A stretch of DNA of 64,000 nt. Origin: Leptidea sinapis. Lineage: Eukaryota > Arthropoda > Insecta > Lepidoptera > Pieridae. Both the position numbers and the translations under genes were made by a program. The notes under the pieces were generated by a model. It was not told the origin of the DNA. It did not search any database and saw only the letters and a list, made by a program, of their open reading frames with translations. Shown here piece after piece: positions 12,901 to 22,990 of this stretch. Positions within the stretch are counted from its first letter, which is position 1, and each line of letters starts with the position of its first letter. Location of the stretch: positions 6,633,453 to 6,697,452 of the forward strand of contig NC_066290.1 of the NCBI RefSeq assembly GCF_905404315.1, in the 5' to 3' direction.

Positions 12901-13546
12901 TGTACCTGGATTAATTTTTGGAAGTGTAATAATTTTGTTTTTTATTAGATCTTTATATAAATCCCAATCAACATCATTAAGCTTATATTTTAAACGAGGA
13001 GAATAAGTTTTATGTAATACTTTATTGTTATTATTGCAGGTTGGAAATGATAATAATAGTGGGAAGTGATCACTACCAAAAGTAGATCGTAATGGATCCC
13101 AGGACAAAGAAGAAGCAAGATTAGGTGTAGTGACTGTTAAATCTGGAGCACTTGGGCTCTCGTCAGGATGAGAACGTCGTGTAGGACGACCATCATTTAA
13201 TATACACAAATTCACTGAATCAAATATATCTATTAATGTGTTACCATAACTATTAGAAGATAAGTAACCCCAGGATTCATGGCGACAGTTAAAATCACCA
13301 AGGATCATAAAAGGCTTCGGAAGAATGGAAATAATATCTTTAATTTCATTTAAGATTGCAGAAGAAGGATGAGGTATATAAATAGATACATAACAGATAT
13401 TTTCAACTAAAGCAGCAATAATAGAAAAATCATTACTGTGAGAAGGAATAGAGAAGAGAGAAAAGGAAAGAGGGTGTTTCACAAGCATGGCTACTCCGCT
13501 TTTTAGGAGTGATGCTTTGACAATTCCATTGAAGAACTTTGTCCAT
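9971..13546 (-). pseudogene. ORF2 (endonuclease-RT-RNase H) of the I-like element, broken
   Basis: ATG at 13544-13546 starts the endonuclease with VLQWNCQSITPKK inside the end of ORF1. A deletion then removes most of the N-terminal endonuclease, and the frame resumes at SGVAMLVKHPLSF (13488 on). The remaining endonuclease shows ILGDFNCRHESWG and GSDHFPLLLSF. RT motifs include SAYRPIAL, AAFLDINCAYD, GLPQGSVLSP and the catalytic YADDLLIY. RNase H shows IYTDASKHSS, GECYGIFKAI, SDSKSAL and WIPSHSDIPGN. Two further lesions: an in-frame TAA at 10681-10683 inside RNase H, and a one-base frameshift near 10190. Past the latter, a CX-rich tail (MCECESDKCDLDHIFFSC) runs to the stop at 9971. It cannot make a working enzyme. 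Confidence 0.9.
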
Positions 13547-15071
13547 TATTTGGTTTATAAATTTGAGTAATTGCAGAAACTAATAAGGCAGCGTTGGACG
13601 GTGAAAATTCATTCGATTGACTAAGAAATTTTATAAGAGAAATAATTAAATCAATTACTGAGCATTCCAAAGGATTTTCATTTTCTTTGTTAATTAATGC
13701 ACATCCATTAGAGGGTTGGGGAGTATTAAAATCCCTTAAAATTTCTTGGTGAGCAGATTTATCATATCCTTTGCTAAGTGTAGGTGGAGGCTTTGGTTTA
13801 ACAAAAACAGTTTTTTTATATGAAGTATTGTTTATAGCTTTAGGTGTTGAATGTTGATGCTGGGTTGGAAAAGTATTAGGAGTGATGTTAGGTGATGAGA
13901 GTAATGTATCTGCATATGAAATTCGAGAGACAGATGGATGTATCTTTGAAGCTTCTGAATAGGAAATACAGTTTTTAGCCATTGATTCCTTTATAGCTCT
14001 TTGTCTTTCATATTCTAAACATTTTTTATCAGTTGCAATATGGGAACCTTTACATAAACAACAAGATATAAAATCATCTTGAACAGAGCAGTTATCACCA
14101 CTATGTCCTTGACCACATCTAAAACATCTTGGTTTAGATCTGCATTGAGATTTCACATGACCAAACCGACAACAATTGTAGCATTGAATAGTAGGATATA
14201 TATACAAGTCTACAGTAAGAGAAGTGTAGCACATATATACTCGTTTAGGCAAAAACTGTCCATCAAAAGTAAATACCACAGACTCAGTACATTTAAGATG
14301 GTTTTGTCCATCAATCATCATCTTTCGTTTTATTCTCCTAATTTTTATGATTGGGCCACAGCCAATAGGAACAGAAACATTATCTTTTATTTCCTCTTCA
14401 GACCACTCAGCTGGTACTCCTCTGACTATTCCTATTCTACTCACAGAAAATGATGGAATAAAAGCCCTATATTTTTCATTTTCTAAATTTTTGTTTTCAA
14501 CAAAGTCATTTGCATCTTGGTACTTAGAAAAAGAAATAGATAACCTATTCCGGCCTATCCTTTTTAAACTTCCATTCACAATATTTTTAATAGAATTTCT
14601 TTTGAGAAAACGACCAAATGTAACTGGATGTAAAGTAACATTATCATCGGGAGATGAATACTGTTTCTGAATGTGTACAACAAAAGGAGCAGCATCTAAT
14701 GAGTTATATAACAGCCTTGCAACAGGGGGCTGTGGCTGTTGTGGAGTGTCTGTGTTATTTTTTTGAATGTTCTCTACTATTATAGAAGAATTATTGCAGG
14801 AATCGACTTTGGAAAGAATTTGTTTATCACTAATGTCTACACATTTGCAATCACTTTCCTTAATATCTTTCTTATCGCCACGGTGTTTTCGTCGTCTTTT
14901 ATTACAGTGTCTGCATATTCTGGGTCGAGCTGACACTCTTTTACGGCCACTAGATGTCTGAGACACAGAACCATCTGTATCCATCGTGCTACCTTCGTCA
15001 TTATGAGAAATTGTCACTACATGACCTATATCAGGGGCTGTCCCCCCAGGATCATCCGGGGGGTCCATCAT
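13503..15071 (-). CDS. ORF1 (gag-like nucleic-acid-binding protein) of the I-like element
   Basis: 522 codons with no lesions. An acidic N-terminus leads to a basic Cys-containing patch (RICRHCNKRRRKHRG). A folded middle (about residues 140-290) resembles the RRM-like region of retroelement gags. Three zinc knuckles follow: CX2CX4HX4C in CYNCCRFGHVKSQC, CX2CX3HX4C in CFRCGQGHSGDNC and a CCLCKGSHIATDKKC variant. The tail is S/P-rich. Such proteins coat the element RNA and act as chaperones. The stop (13503-13505) overlaps the ORF2 start at 13546 by 44 bases in another frame, which suggests coupled translation. Confidence 0.88.
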   Translation of the reverse strand: MMDPPDDPGGTAPDIGHVVTISHNDEGSTMDTDGSVSQTSSGRKRVSARPRICRHCNKRRRKHRGDKKDIKESDCKCVDISDKQILSKVDSCNNSSIIVENIQKNNTDTPQQPQPPVARLLYNSLDAAPFVVHIQKQYSSPDDNVTLHPVTFGRFLKRNSIKNIVNGSLKRIGRNRLSISFSKYQDANDFVENKNLENEKYRAFIPSFSVSRIGIVRGVPAEWSEEEIKDNVSVPIGCGPIIKIRRIKRKMMIDGQNHLKCTESVVFTFDGQFLPKRVYMCYTSLTVDLYIYPTIQCYNCCRFGHVKSQCRSKPRCFRCGQGHSGDNCSVQDDFISCCLCKGSHIATDKKCLEYERQRAIKESMAKNCISYSEASKIHPSVSRISYADTLLSSPNITPNTFPTQHQHSTPKAINNTSYKKTVFVKPKPPPTLSKGYDKSAHQEILRDFNTPQPSNGCALINKENENPLECSVIDLIISLIKFLSQSNEFSPSNAALLVSAITQIYKPNNGQSSSMELSKHHS

Positions 15072-15274
15072 ATAATAGAAAAGTGAAGAAAAGAAGACTT
15101 ACCAATAGGATGAAATTTACACAAATTAACACTTTAATAAAAACTAACTACTAAAATATATACAAACTACAACTTATCTGATCAAAATATCTAAATATTT
15201 ACATGAAATTTAAAAATAAAATGAAAAATTATTAAAATTACGTGCGACCGATCTTAAGTTTCCCGCCCTTTTTT

Positions 15275-15287
15275 TCATTACTCACAT
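15275..15287. repeat. Target-site duplication, right copy, of the I-like element
   Basis: TCATTACTCACAT, identical to 9775-9787, adjoining the 5' end of the element. Confidence 0.9.
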
Positions 15288-15622
15288 TAGGTATAATATT
15301 TACTCGGCACCACAGATCACTCGGCACTCGCTACCATAGATAATACACTATATACCAGAGGCCACAGAACACTTTTACTCTAACGAGCCAGAGGCTCGCT
15401 ACTCGGTTCTCTTCAAAGAGAATATAATCATTAGGTTAAAGGTTTTAGTTCTCTTAGTTCTTAGACTTCTTACTTTTTGATTACCAGGCCATAAAATCCA
15501 AAAAAAAAAAAGTCCTACTTTTTGAAAGACCTAACAAATTCTGGTCTTTTTATGTTTATTATATATAAATTAAAATTATTTAAAAATATTATAAGGAAGA
15601 AGAGTAACAATAATATATAACT
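15288..15622. other. mRpL9 upstream region
   Basis: Between the I-like element and the mRpL9 start codon there is no open frame of note. An A run at 15500-15512 and the AGGAAGAAGAG just before the ATG are the only visible features. The promoter probably lies here, which would put the LINE about 340 bp upstream of the coding start. Confidence 0.4.
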
Positions 15623-18600
15623 ATGTTAAGTATTCGTTCTCTTTTCTGTAAAACTAGTTTTATCGAACCTAATATTATAATTGCACAACAAACGCGGGTT
15701 CGTATTCGTATTTTTGGTATCCAATAACACTACAGACTTTTATCTAACAATGAACTACTTGTACTATTTTTCAGAATACTTTTATACTCAAGAGAAAATG
15801 GCCACCACCATTGCACAAGAAAGGTGGAAAACCTGATAAAATGAAGTCAAGGCATTTTGTGTACGAGCTGGTAGAAGATACAAATGTTAAAAAGCAACAA
15901 GACATGAAAGTAATTCTAAGTCAATTTGTGGATGGTACGGTTCAAGTTGATACTATTAAATCAATGCCTATTTTAAAATTATATACAAACATTCAAGCCT
16001 GTTTTGCAGAGACATTTGAGGTTGCCTGGCTTCTTCCACTACCAAGAAACCTTTTCTGCTTGCTCATTATTTCTTGGTACTACCGGCCCCTTTTTAGTAC
16101 ATCCCAACTTGATTGTTGAATGTATGCCTAGGTCTTCCTTTTCCAATGCTGTCATCTAGAATTTGTGCAATCTTCTTTCATCCAATCCTTTCTTTAATTT
16201 CGCTTGCTGTAATTTGACTTTAAACTAATATCATACTTTGAATATTTTCCTGTTAAATAATTATTAGTTAAACTACAAATTATCTTAGTTCATAGTCACA
16301 GTGGCTGCACATTCTTGAGACAATAACAAGTGTTTTTATGTTGGTATATTGTTTACAAATCTAGTGTGAGCCACGCAATTATTAAACTACCTTCAGTGTA
16401 TAGTAAATATTGAAACCATTTTTAGTTAGATTATTTTATGCTTAAGATAAGTATATTTAATTATTTTTGTTTTTGTTAAATATGTAAGCATTCTTATCCA
16501 TTGGAAAGAGAAGTCTTCCCTAACACAGGTTCTGCAAACTTAAAAGGGAAGTCCGTCAAATTATATTACTAAAATGGTAAATTATTAAATTTTGATTTTG
16601 ATATTCTTTATATTATGAACAAAACACTTAACATTTTCTGTAAATAATTGTCACAACTCTGTCTTTTACTCCACTTTTCATATATTTACTTAATGCTTTA
16701 ATTTCTGCCACATTTATTCTGCTTTCTTTCTTCTTTTGCTGCATCAGTACACCTCAATGAACACCCAGACATGCCTTTTTCAGAAACATCAGTCTACTTT
16801 GAATGTCTTTTTAATACTTTCCACAATCTAGCAAACAACTTATAAACACACTCTTGTGGTACTGTTTCACGATCAAACATAATCATACTTCTATCTACAA
16901 ATAAATCATTATAATTTGTTTTTTATTTATTTTATATAGACTAAGTATTTGCCGATACTGATAATAATAATATTGACACATTTTTACACAAATTAACTTG
17001 CCCCAAATTCGAAATTTATGAAATTAATAATTGTGTTGCTTTCAGGAGTTGGTAATGTTGGTGATGTGGTAAGCTTAAGGCCAAATACTGCATACAGAAA
17101 ATTTCTTTTACCAGGCTTAGCAGTGTATGCTACCCCTGAGAACCTGGAAAAATATAAATCAGATGAAAATAAACCTAAAGTTGAAAAGAGTTATAGCTCT
17201 CCTTATGTGCCAAGAGTAAGTTAAGAAGTGAAAATTTGTTAAACCTCTAATGATCCATAATAACTGTGTAATCTTTACGAGCGATTGAAGGAAAACATAA
17301 ATATAATTAACTTTAAGAATAATTAACAGATATACATACATATATATTTTTTTTTGCTTATCTCAAAGCTCATAGACAAATTATATTATTTTCATTTGCC
17401 CTTGTTCGTCCCAACTATTATAGGACATCCAGTATATAACAAATATTCTTAAAAAGTTGAAGAAGATTTAAATTATACCATTAAATATAAACTTACATTA
17501 ATTAAAGCCGTGTTATTAATAAATAATTGCATAAAAATAATTAAATTATTAATATCACACACATCAATATAACTTTGTTATTGAATATTAACTAATATGG
17601 CTCTATGGGGTCGGACCTTTTGCCTCAGTAGTCTTTTGACGAAGAAAAATTAAAAAAAAACAAAGTAGTCATACATTCAAAAATGCACTTGGAGATTTTC
17701 AGAAGATATTAGTGAGCAATTTGAAAAAAATTTTTAAACCATTAAATTATAATGGTTAAAAATTGTTTCAATTGACTTTTTTCTGCCGGAAGTACTAATG
17801 TTACTTTCATCAGAAAAATATTGTGAGTCACCCCCAAGTCATACCTAAAGAAGTTTTACTTCAATAATACTACATAATACATTATATTATTTGTATTTTG
17901 TAGTAATATTATGGATGGATTATGGAATTTATTGCCATTCCTGATGAAGTTTTCACATCTGCCATGGGGTCTTAAGCACACACTCTGGTTTTTTTATTTG
18001 TCAGGCCCATAATATTGGCTAACTTTTAGTTATTATTTGCTTTGATTCAGACAATAGGCTGCCTGTCACGACTAGTACTACAAATATCTATGAGCAAAAC
18101 GACCCCTTGGAAACTGGAACCATGGCATATTAGAACATCTTTTCGTAAAGTCGGCTTTGTAGTACCAGAAGAGACGATCACAATGCCCCCGCAAGAGATA
18201 CAGGGTCCAGATCTATCATTACAAGAAAAAGAGTTTTATGTCACTGTAAAGGTGTGTTGCATTCTTTAATTTTTTTATGAAATGAAATTATTTTATTTGC
18301 AAGAAACATTGTACTTAAGATGTTAACATAATATTATTAATAATCCAATATGCTTGGTCAAATGACATGTAAAATATGTTATCGAGTTGTTCCCAATATT
18401 CAGTCTATCTCTTACTTGAGACTAAAATCATAACTATTGTTGACTTTTCTGTCCCAATAAACTTATTGATGGTTTCTTACATTATCTGTACACGCTGTCT
18501 GTCAATGGGACGACATATAGCTTACCAGCGATAGAAATTTGTATGGAAATTGCAATTCACGCGTCCTAATGTAAGGCAATAAGAATGACTTATCGGGTAT

Positions 18601-21600
18601 ATTGGGACAACTTCAGATTATTGACAGCTAATTACTGATAGTAGAAGATAGTAATTTATCTCTATCTGTAGATAGTGTATTGGGAACGGCTTGATGGTTC
18701 CGGCGTGACAAATCATAAGTCGCGATCCTTTTCCAACAGGAACTTTGGACGTAGATGCTGCAAGAACGGTTTACAGTATCTAACCATACTGTAAACCGTT
18801 TACGCCATTAAGCCATGTTTCATCCAAAAACACATCATTTTGCCAATTTTCAATTTCTTTCACTTGCCGTAAAAAACTATATCGTCACGATATCAAATCT
18901 TTGCATCAATATTTTGCGTTTGTTACATTGTTTGTTTCAAAATGCAACGGTCTTCAAAATCTTAGTTAAAGAACTTTCCCCACGCAAGAATAATACTCCT
19001 TCCTTTTGGAATTTTCTTGTTGGATACTCCTTCCGTAAATAGTAGCCGTTGACGTTTTCATGGCATCAAAGCTCGATGCCTACGACTGGTTTTCCTCGTT
19101 TTCTCTTTTTTGGTGTGTGTAGTTTATTTTCTTCTGTGCCAGTCTCGCCATAATTTTCTTTAGTTATTCGTCTAACAGTTCATTGTCCAATATTAAGCGC
19201 ATCAGCGACGCGTTCAACCACTGACGTTATAGGTGAAATTGACCCTCCATTTTGAGATTAAAGGCATTACAGGCATTTATTTTTTCTCAAAATTGATTCC
19301 TTTAGAATTCTTTTTGATGTCATTTCTAATAACTACTAGATACTATTCACAATTTCATCATCAGATTCACAATCGAAATAGTTATAAAGGCGTATAACGA
19401 ACTCACGTGTCTGACTGTTTAGAACAGTTCTCTGCGTACGTTCGGCCATATCGAAATCCACAACAAAAGGCATAAACAGAGTCCAAATTAACGAGCAAGG
19501 GTCAATAATAATGCTGTATCCGAAATCCAAAGCCAGGTCAAAACGTCAGGAAGTCGAGCGGGCCGGATGGCATTTCTCCAATCGTGCTTAGAAAGTGTGC
19601 CCCTGAGTTGACGCCGGTGCTAACGCGTTTATTCCGGCACAATTATTCAAAAGGCGTAGTCCCTGACTCATGGAAGTCAGCCCTTGTCCATCCGATCCAA
19701 AAAAAAGGAGACAGTTCGCATCCGGCAAACTACAGGCCTATTGCTATTACCTCCCGGCCAAAATCATGGAGAGCATAATCAGCCGCCAGCTCTTGGTATA
19801 TCTAGAGCTCACTAGTTGATCACATGGTCGGTCGGCAGGTGATCTTCTGGTATACCTAACACATAGATGGGCGGCGGCTATTGAAAGCAAGGGGGAAGGC
19901 CTGGCAGTTAGCCTGGATATAGCGAAGGCCTTTGATCGTGTATGGCACAAGGCGCTCCTCTCAAAACTTTCATCATTTGGGCTTTCCGAGAGCTTGTGCA
20001 AGTGGACCTCCAGCTTCCTCACTGGGCGCAGCATACAGGTCGTTGTCGACGGATATTGCTCGAACCTGAAGTCCGTTAATGCTGATGTGCCCCAAGGCTG
20101 TGTGCCATCTCCCATGATATTTCTTGGAGGTGTCCAACATATCGTTGATATGCAGAACCTCGAGCGATTGCCAATTTCGTGGCCATCTGGACGGCAAAGC
20201 CAAATTGGCTTCGAAGAAACTGGGTGTCATTAATAGAGCACGGCAATACTTCAAGCTGGCCCACATTCTAGCGCTCTACAAAGCGCAGGTCCGGCCATAC
20301 ATGGAGTATTGCTATCATCTCTGGTCTGGCGAACCCCAGTATCAGCTCGATCCATTTGACCGCGTGCAACGTAGAGCAGCTCGAATTGTCGGGGACCCAG
20401 TGGTCTGTGAACGGCTGGATCACTTGGCGTTGCGTAGAGATGTCGCTTCATTGTGTGTCTTCTACCGCATTTATCACGGGGAGTGTTCCGAAGAGCTGTT
20501 TAACTTGATTCCTGCCGCCGAAATCCACCTTCGCACGACACATATATATCCCTTACTTATGTTAGCGTATAACCCCTATCTTAAAGTTCCATATGTTATT
20601 TCCATTCGTACTGGTTGCTATTCATTTTCTTGCTAGTCATTATTAGAACTCTACACACAAATGTGGTGTGTTCTCTTGTCTGCTCGTAACCTGATTGATT
20701 CTCTCACTTCAAAGGCTGGAAACCCTCGACCCCATGATGTGCACCTCTGCACAGACTGACAGCGGTTTTCACTTCCAATGAGGGTGCCTACTTGCCTATT
20801 AACACTTTCTTCCTCTTCTTAACGTGCCTCTCCGAGCTTGCGAAGGTTGGAAGTCAGCTTTGTAAATTCAACTTTGTTCATCGCGAGGCGAAATAGTTCT
20901 GCCGCACTCGCGATACCTGTCCACTCTCGGATGTTGGGCAGCCAAGACTTTTTTCTGCGACTTACGCCTCTTCTCATTTCCCATCATGATGAGTTGTAGG
21001 AGTTTGTACCTCTCGTATCTAATCATATTGTGCCCCAAATATGCGAATTTCCTCATCTAAATGGTTTGCATGAGCTCGCGTCTTTAATTGTCGCGCATCA
21101 GAACTTTCTTGACTTTGTGAGTCCAACTAATTTATTTATTTATTTGTATGGATCTCCAACAGTTGTACATATTAACTTACATCTAACACATGCCTTATAA
21201 CTAAACATTTGTATGTATGGTAGTACTTTATAGGAGAACACATCATTCCATAAAAATAACAGTGGTTAATTTGCATTTAAGGTGACTAAAAACTGCTTAA
21301 GTATCTTAAAAATAAGTAATTTGATAAGTATTAGTTGGAAGAATATGATTTCTGAACAATAACAATATAATAGAATGTTAAAAACTAATTAATTGGCCAG
21401 AGCGTCGCTACATTTCTTTAGAAAAAGTGGGAGCCTATCACAACCAATGTCCAGTGTTGCTATTTTTTTTACACATTCGTTGTATACGCGTGACATACGG
21501 GCTGTAGGAGCGTCCTGTCCAAGTTTCGTTCGAGCATTATGAGTTTTAAAGAAAGGACATGGGTTGCGAGGAGGTCTCCGAGGTACGTTTATATTGAATC

Positions 21601-22443
21601 TACTCAACAGTTCATCGTCATCTGTTTTTCCATTGAAAACTTTTTAGAGAAGTTTCATATCTTGAAGAGATCTACGAACTGCCAGTGGTTTCATCCTAAA
21701 GTAATCGAGTTTGTTTTTGTAGCACTCTATATAACTTGAGATCTTAAATCGGAAGGTTAGGTGTTTTATGAGTCTCTTTTGAACACGTTCGATTCTGTAA
21801 ATGTGATTTTTGTACCCGGGGGACCACACTTGACAACTTACATCTATATGCCCACATTTCCAAAGCTTCTATACGTTTCCTGAGGCTAGCCCTCTATAAT
21901 CGCATATAATATGTGGTAGAAGATGTTAGATTGTTGGCCTCACGTTGTTTTAAGTGATTCTCGCCAGTCATGCATTCTTGCAACCCTAGAGCTATAAGCT
22001 GGAATGGTTTTCTCTATGGAATCCTGACATATTGACCTGGTAATATTGAGCAAACAGATTTCAGTATAGATTCAACAAAGATTAAGTAAAATTTTAAAAG
22101 CATAACCGATAAGTAATTTAAGCTCATGCAGACACATGCAATAGACATACATGATTATATTAGGTATGTATTCGAATATTTAAGTATTTTTTATTTGTGA
22201 CTGTTTGATGGTAATGGCTATAATTTAAAGTGACAATACACTATCAACCCTAAATGGTTATATTTTCATATATGTTTACAGATAAATAACAGGGAAGATG
22301 TAAATGTGAGATGTCGTATATATCACTGGGCCACCACTGCGTTAGAGAAATTACCCTGGGTTGCATTTCATTGGAAGAAACCATTGGAACCGCTATTTCC
22401 AGAACAAGCTGAAATTTTAGAAAAGTTACCCTTGCCTGAATAG
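15623..22443 (+). CDS. mRpL9: Mitochondrial ribosomal protein L9 (bL9m), complete
   Basis: Five exons with matching phases: 15623-15697, 15775-15934, 17046-17215, 18051-18251, 22282-22443 (TAG), giving 255 aa. The first 25 residues (MLSIRSLFCKTSFIEPNIII) form a likely mitochondrial targeting sequence. The bL9 N-domain follows: FILKRKWPPPLHKKGGKP, then FVDGVGNVGDVVSLRPNTAY and FLLPGLAVYATPENLEKY, the glycine-rich bL9 signature. Conserved mitochondrial extensions include TPWKLEPWHIRTSFRKVG and a short C-terminal domain ending EILEKLPLPE. The protein joins the large mitochondrial subunit at the base of the L1 stalk. The donor after exon 1 (GTTCGT) is weak; the other junctions are standard. Intron 4 (4.0 kb) is almost wholly transposon relics. 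Confidence 0.93.
16196..16605 (+). repeat. About 410-bp interspersed repeat, copy 1
   Basis: Matches 62662-63072 along its length with moderate divergence. Shared blocks include AATTTCGCTTGCTGTAATTT, CACATTCTTGAGAC, GTGTGAGCC and TAAAAGGGAAGTCC. Both copies end in a TTTGATTT-type tail, as LINE 3' UTRs do. No coding part is visible. It lies in mRpL9 intron 2. Confidence 0.7.
18382..18693. mobile_element. MITE-like element in mRpL9 intron 4
   Basis: About 310 bp bounded by imperfect inverted ends. The left has GTTGTTCCCAATA and the right TATTGGGAACGGC, matching at 11 of 13 positions. It is non-coding. It appears to interrupt or adjoin the decayed transposase at 18.7-19.5 kb. The superfamily cannot be told. 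Confidence 0.4.
18700..19456 (-). pseudogene. Decayed DDE-type transposase-like gene
   Basis: The start MAERTQRTVLNSQTREFVIR is followed by LYNYFDCES. After an interruption by a LINE tail come SVVERVADALNIGQ, TVRRITKENYGETGTEENKL and a KKRKRGKPVV basic patch, then FLDETWLNG-like coding (VCFWMKHGLM in a shifted frame) near 18.82 kb. I recognise a multicopy lepidopteran protein family with an N-terminal helix-turn-helix and a DDE endonuclease. Many stops and frameshifts are present. A perfect 15-bp inverted duplication (18765-18800) lies inside it. Confidence 0.55.
19254..19345 (-). mobile_element. LINE 3' tail inserted in the decayed transposase
   Basis: Shares TGACATCAAAAAGAATTCTA and the TCAATTTTGAGAAAA block with the LINE 3' end at 23600-23700 (minus), including the AAATGCC-type tail. 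It separates the transposase N-terminus (19336-19456) from the rest, so it arrived later. Confidence 0.6.
19528..20560 (+). pseudogene. CR1-like reverse transcriptase fragment (family A)
   Basis: 5'-truncated and internally deleted. It opens within the RT fingers (SPIVLRKCAPELTPVLTRLF, HPIQKKGDSSHPANYRPIAI), then has VSLDIAKAFDRVWHKALL and VPQGCV. The part containing the catalytic YADD is missing. Coding resumes at QFRGHLDGKAKLASKKLGVI and continues through ALYKAQVRPYMEYC and RVQRRAARIVGDP to AAEIHLRTTH. Several frameshifts and stops are present. Related copies are at 22505-22990, 33970-34440, 44336-44500, 53580-53910, 55170-56290 and 63826-63935. It lies in mRpL9 intron 4. Confidence 0.85.
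20865..21125 (-). mobile_element. RTE-type reverse transcriptase C-terminal fragment
   Basis: Minus-strand translation contains MRKFAYLGHNMIRYERYKLL and QLIMMGNEKRR, the GH..R..RY.LLQLI.G tail of an RTE/craniofacial-protein-like LINE family. Stops follow. It differs from the family at 1-390. Confidence 0.6.
21127..21840 (-). mobile_element. C-terminal piece and 3' UTR of a CR1/Jockey-type LINE
   Basis: Two overlapping frames encode a typical RT tail: YRIERVQKRLIKHLTFRFK, then SRFNINVPRRPPRNPCPFF and TARMSRVYNECVKKIATLD, ending SDALAN stop at 21389. The 3' UTR continues to a TAAATAAATAAAT tail near 21130. 5'-truncated. It lies in mRpL9 intron 4. Confidence 0.72.
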
Positions 22444-22463
22444 TTGTGAAAAATGTTACTAAA

Positions 22464-22469
22464 AATAAA
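22464..22469 (+). terminator. mRpL9 polyadenylation signal
   Basis: AATAAA 21 bases after the TAG. A retrotransposon fragment on the minus strand begins about 35 bases further on, so the mRpL9 3' UTR must be very short. Confidence 0.6.
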
Positions 22470-22504
22470 TAGTTTTTAGATATTCTTTAAAAATGTTTTT
22501 ATTA

Positions 22505-22990
22505 TTATTAAGAGTTTTCTGGAAAAACGCACTGCAGAGGAGAGGACACATCCAGATAGTGGGGATGATATTCTAATATTTGGCGTGTCGTGCAAAGCTA
22601 GAATTCGGCGGCAGGAATCAGGTGAAACAGCTCTTCGAGACACTCCCTGTGATAAATGCGGCACAATGAAGCGACGTCTCTACGCAACGCCAAGTGATCC
22701 AGCCGTTCACTGGTTCCAAGAGCTGGCGGTTAATTATGCTCTCCATGATTTTGGAGAGCAGGGAGGTAATAGCTATAGGCATGTAGTTTGCCGGATCAGA
22801 CCTATCTCCTTTTTGGATGGGATGGACAAGGGCTGTCTTCCATGAGTCGGAGTCTACGCCTTTGAATATGAGTGCAGGAATAAAAGCGTTAGCACCGGTG
22901 TCAACTCAGGGGCACACGTTCTAAGCACAATTGGAGATAATCCATCCACCCAGCCCGCTCGACTTTCTTACGTCCAACGAAAACGGATAC
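22505..22990 (-). mobile_element. CR1-like internal-deletion derivative (family A)
   Basis: Minus strand starts in the RT fingers (RKSSG, WKTALVHPIQKGDRSDPANY, ITSLLSKIMESIINRQLL). It then jumps directly to the C-terminal region (LCERLDHLALRR-equivalent, IPAAEF), so the palm and catalytic centre are deleted. It ends 60 bp from the mRpL9 stop. Its 5' side abuts the YADD region of another LINE at about 22990. Confidence 0.7.

Larger units (their letters stand above)
9788..15274 (-). mobile_element. Full-length I-like non-LTR retrotransposon
   Basis: The 5.49-kb element lies between perfect 13-bp direct repeats TCATTACTCACAT (9775-9787 and 15275-15287). Its 3' end (left, minus strand) is a short A run adjoining 9788. 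Its 5' UTR covers about 15072-15274. The layout is gag-like ORF1, then ORF2 with an AP endonuclease remnant, a reverse transcriptase, an RNase H domain and a Cys-rich tail. A LINE with RNase H and poly(A) points to the I group; the exact clade is not certain. The perfect target duplication and few lesions suggest a recent insertion. It lies between the Harbinger element and mRpL9. Confidence 0.9.

Noticed and set aside
14079..14961. Plus-strand frames of 64-124 codons at 14.1-15.0 kb
   Set aside because: They are antisense shadows of the intact gag-like ORF1.
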